From assembly GCF_022758885.1 (NCBI RefSeq), contig NZ_JALEBH010000002.1, positions 1,069,501-1,133,500 of the forward strand: DNA of 64,000 nucleotides, given 5' to 3'. The translations under genes were made by a program, and so were the position numbers. Position 1 is the first letter of the stretch. Each line of letters begins with the position of its first letter. Below, piece by piece: positions 62,245-64,000 of this stretch. The notes under the pieces were generated by a model, which had not been told where the DNA came from, did not search any database, and worked only from the letters and a program-made list of their open reading frames with translations. This DNA is from Sphingobium sp. BYY-5 (GTDB taxonomy: Bacteria > Pseudomonadota > Alphaproteobacteria > Sphingomonadales > Sphingomonadaceae).

Positions 62245-62579
62245 CGTTATCACCCTTCTCAACAATCGAATTCGGCGAAATTTTGATGCGGCTACCATTC
62301 ACGCGACGGACACACAACACGCTCGCTGCTTACCAGTCGCCCTGTCCGGGCACGGCCTGCGGCCCTCCTGTGCGACCCGTTCCCGAACTTCGCGTCCCGG
62401 AACCAGTTGAGCACGCGATAAACTTCGAGCGATGCAACGTTCGAATTGAACGGGCCTGGAATGGCCTAGAGTGCAACGTTTTCCTCGCCGCTTCCTTTTA
62501 CCCGCACTCCCGCCGACACTCTCAACGCCGCCACAAGTGGCGCGGATGGGGAGTCCTTCATCGTTCCGCGCCGCTAAAG
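62245..62579. other. Intergenic region between fucosidase and deacetylase genes
   Basis: 335 bp with no convincing gene on either strand and no clear terminator. It probably contains the deacetylase promoter. Confidence 0.5.
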
Positions 62580-64000
62580 CTACAAAACTCCCTCGATTCT
62601 GAAGGCAACGCCGAACGGATGCCGCGCGCCGGCGGGCAAGGTCACCCGGAGGCCCGTTTGATCCTGGTGGAAGGCCAGCGGCGTCTTGTCGCCGACCATG
62701 GTCACCCGTCGCACTGCTCTCCTGACGTGGCGGTCGTCTCTAGCGAGAGTCGTGACAACGACCTCTCCCCCCTCGGGCTGACCCAGGGTAATCGCATAGA
62801 GCGCGTCGCCTTTTGTCGTAAAACGGATGTCCCGAGGCGTGAACGGCTTCTGCTTGCCTTCGCTGAACATACCCGCAGCTACGGTCGTCGGTCCTTCACC
62901 GAAGATCGTCCAAGGCCGCGTGCCGTGGATCGCGTCGGAGAACCTGCCCATCCAGCCGCCGATCTCCTCGACGATCCGTCGCTCCTCGGAGTCGATCGTG
63001 CCGTCGCCGCGAACGGGAATGCTGAGCAGCAGATTGCCGTTCTTGGAAACGATGTCGCAAAGCCGATGGATGACCTCGGCGGCGGGCAGGTAACGCTTCT
63101 CCTCGAATATCCGGCGATTATAGTGCCAATCGCCGATGCAGGTATCGGTCTGCCACGGCTCGGGGCTGATCTCGCTGCGCAGGCCCCGCTCGACGTCGGC
63201 GACGATCCCCGGGCGGTGGGTGTCGTGGGGTTTAATGTTGATGACCGCGTCCAGCTTGCCGTGCCATTGCACCGACGCGTTGTAGTAATGGGCGGCGATG
63301 TCCAGGCCCGCCTGCTCAAGCGGCAGGTCGAAATTGTCGAAATAGACGAGATCGGGCCGATAGCTGTCGATCAGGTCCTTGCACCGCAAATACCATTGGC
63401 GGGTGAATGCCGGATTGTTCAGCGGAGCCTTCTCGGTCCACACACGGTCGTTGGCCTCGTGCCACGCGGCGGCGGCGGCGTTCGTCTCGACACCCTCCGG
63501 CAGCGGCATGACCGAGCCGGCATAGAGCTGCTGTGGATCCAGACCTTCCCACCATTTCCCTTGCCCATCCACCGCGAAGCGTTTGAAGGCATCGTAGCGC
63601 TCACCCTTGCGCGGCCCTTCGGTGTCATAACCGTAGGCGGTCTGGAACCAGTGCCAAGCATGGGCCGAATGATTGGAGACGCCGAAACGCAAGCCCTGCT
63701 TGCGGGCGGCCTTCGCCCATAGGCCGATGATGTCCCTCTTGGGACCGACACGGACCGAGTTCCAGTCATGGAACCTCGATTGGTAGGCGTCGAAATTGTC
63801 GTGGTGATTGGCCATGGCCACGAAATATTTCGCACCAGCCTTGGCGTAGAGATCCAGCAGGTCCTCGGGGTTCCAGTTCTCCGCCTGCCATCGGGGATAA
63901 ATGTCGATGAAGCCGGTATCGGCCGGGTGGCCATAAGTCTTGAGATGGTGGTCGTAGGCAGGCTGGCCGGGCATGTACATACTGCGAGCGTACCAGTCGC
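62580..64000 (-). CDS. GH29 alpha-L-fucosidase, 5' end outside window
   Basis: At least 473 residues are visible; the frame stays open to the window edge (DWYARSMYMPGQPAY is the usual GH29 region near the N-terminus), so the start lies beyond 64000. The TIM barrel has MANHHDNFDAYQSRF (substrate-binding HH) and the nucleophile Asp in LVYFDNFDLP. A C-terminal sandwich domain follows. It cleaves terminal alpha-L-fucose, probably from plant or algal glycans, and could act with the deacetylase. Confidence 0.92.
   Translation of the reverse strand, partial: DWYARSMYMPGQPAYDHHLKTYGHPADTGFIDIYPRWQAENWNPEDLLDLYAKAGAKYFVAMANHHDNFDAYQSRFHDWNSVRVGPKRDIIGLWAKAARKQGLRFGVSNHSAHAWHWFQTAYGYDTEGPRKGERYDAFKRFAVDGQGKWWEGLDPQQLYAGSVMPLPEGVETNAAAAAWHEANDRVWTEKAPLNNPAFTRQWYLRCKDLIDSYRPDLVYFDNFDLPLEQAGLDIAAHYYNASVQWHGKLDAVINIKPHDTHRPGIVADVERGLRSEISPEPWQTDTCIGDWHYNRRIFEEKRYLPAAEVIHRLCDIVSKNGNLLLSIPVRGDGTIDSEERRIVEEIGGWMGRFSDAIHGTRPWTIFGEGPTTVAAGMFSEGKQKPFTPRDIRFTTKGDALYAITLGQPEGGEVVVTTLARDDRHVRRAVRRVTMVGDKTPLAFHQDQTGLRVTLPAGARHPFGVAFRIEGVL

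Noticed and set aside
62178..63722. 514-codon open frame on the plus strand
   Set aside because: It is antisense to the GH29 fucosidase; no motif or plausible start.
1..64000. CRISPR array or phage-defence island
   Set aside because: No regularly spaced repeats and no cas, restriction or known defence genes were recognised; only the toxin-antitoxin pieces fall in that direction.

Overview
The window looks like a chromosomal or large-plasmid accessory region of a sphingomonad (Sphingomonadaceae, Alphaproteobacteria). The evidence is high G+C coding sequence, three large TonB-dependent receptors, several LysR/SDR/GMC enzyme loci, an alginate-export-type outer-membrane channel, DUF6429 and XapX proteins, and trb-linked DUF2274/DUF736 genes. 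Assignment below family level is not possible from sequence reading alone.

Layout. 1-2.8 kb: a LysR gene cut by the window edge, a TetR regulator, a zeta-crystallin-type quinone reductase and an SDR gene that breaks off after about 80 codons. 2.8-5.0 kb: gene-poor DNA with two hairpins, then a 599-residue XRE/TPR regulator. 5.2-9.0 kb: an IS21-family element with perfect 29-bp ends whose istA is split by an intact IS3-family element with a 3-bp target duplication. 9.0-9.6 kb: two small genes typical of trb conjugation modules. 9.8-12.9 kb: pirin/LysR divergent pair, TMEM175-like channel, DUF1275 membrane protein. 13.0-19.6 kb: two leftward transcription units (isochorismatase-like hydrolase, chloroperoxidase-type hydrolase, XapX, amidohydrolase; then VOC protein, DoxX, outer-membrane channel), separated by a good intrinsic terminator. 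19.9-20.7 kb: a PIN/RHH toxin-antitoxin pair bracketed by about 92-bp imperfect direct repeats. 21.5-28.2 kb: TonB receptor, ABC ATPase and two DUF3526-type permeases, headed by a broken antitoxin gene. 28.3-39.4 kb: small redox and stress enzymes, each next to its own regulator (HxlR, OhrR-like MarR, LysR relic), phospholipase A, GMC oxidoreductase and pncB. 40-47 kb: a decayed sucrose/alpha-glucoside locus (TonB receptor, GH97, frameshifted amylosucrase) under two tandem LacI-type palindromes. 47.1-50.6 kb: a degenerate second IS3 copy, relic DNA and small orphan genes. 50.8-60 kb: a transport island (LysR, DctA-type symporter, ModA-like lipoprotein, citrate-type MHS transporter, TonB receptor, small HTH-like protein, DHA2 exporter). 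60-61.4 kb: a mosaic of IS66 and recombinase pieces followed by a collapsed second copy of the lipoprotein/receptor locus. 61.4-64 kb: polysaccharide deacetylase and a GH29 alpha-L-fucosidase running off the end.

Working picture. The region appears to be a patchwork of catabolic and uptake modules assembled and eroded by insertion sequences and repeat recombination. I see no rRNA, no convincing tRNA and no CRISPR array. The signals most worth following are the repeat-bracketed toxin-antitoxin pair whose toxin N-terminus is encoded by the repeat, the collapsed SBP::TonB-receptor relic, the receptor-ABC (DUF3526) unit with a hairpin over its ribosome-binding site, and a pair of paralogous orphan micro-genes 10 kb apart.
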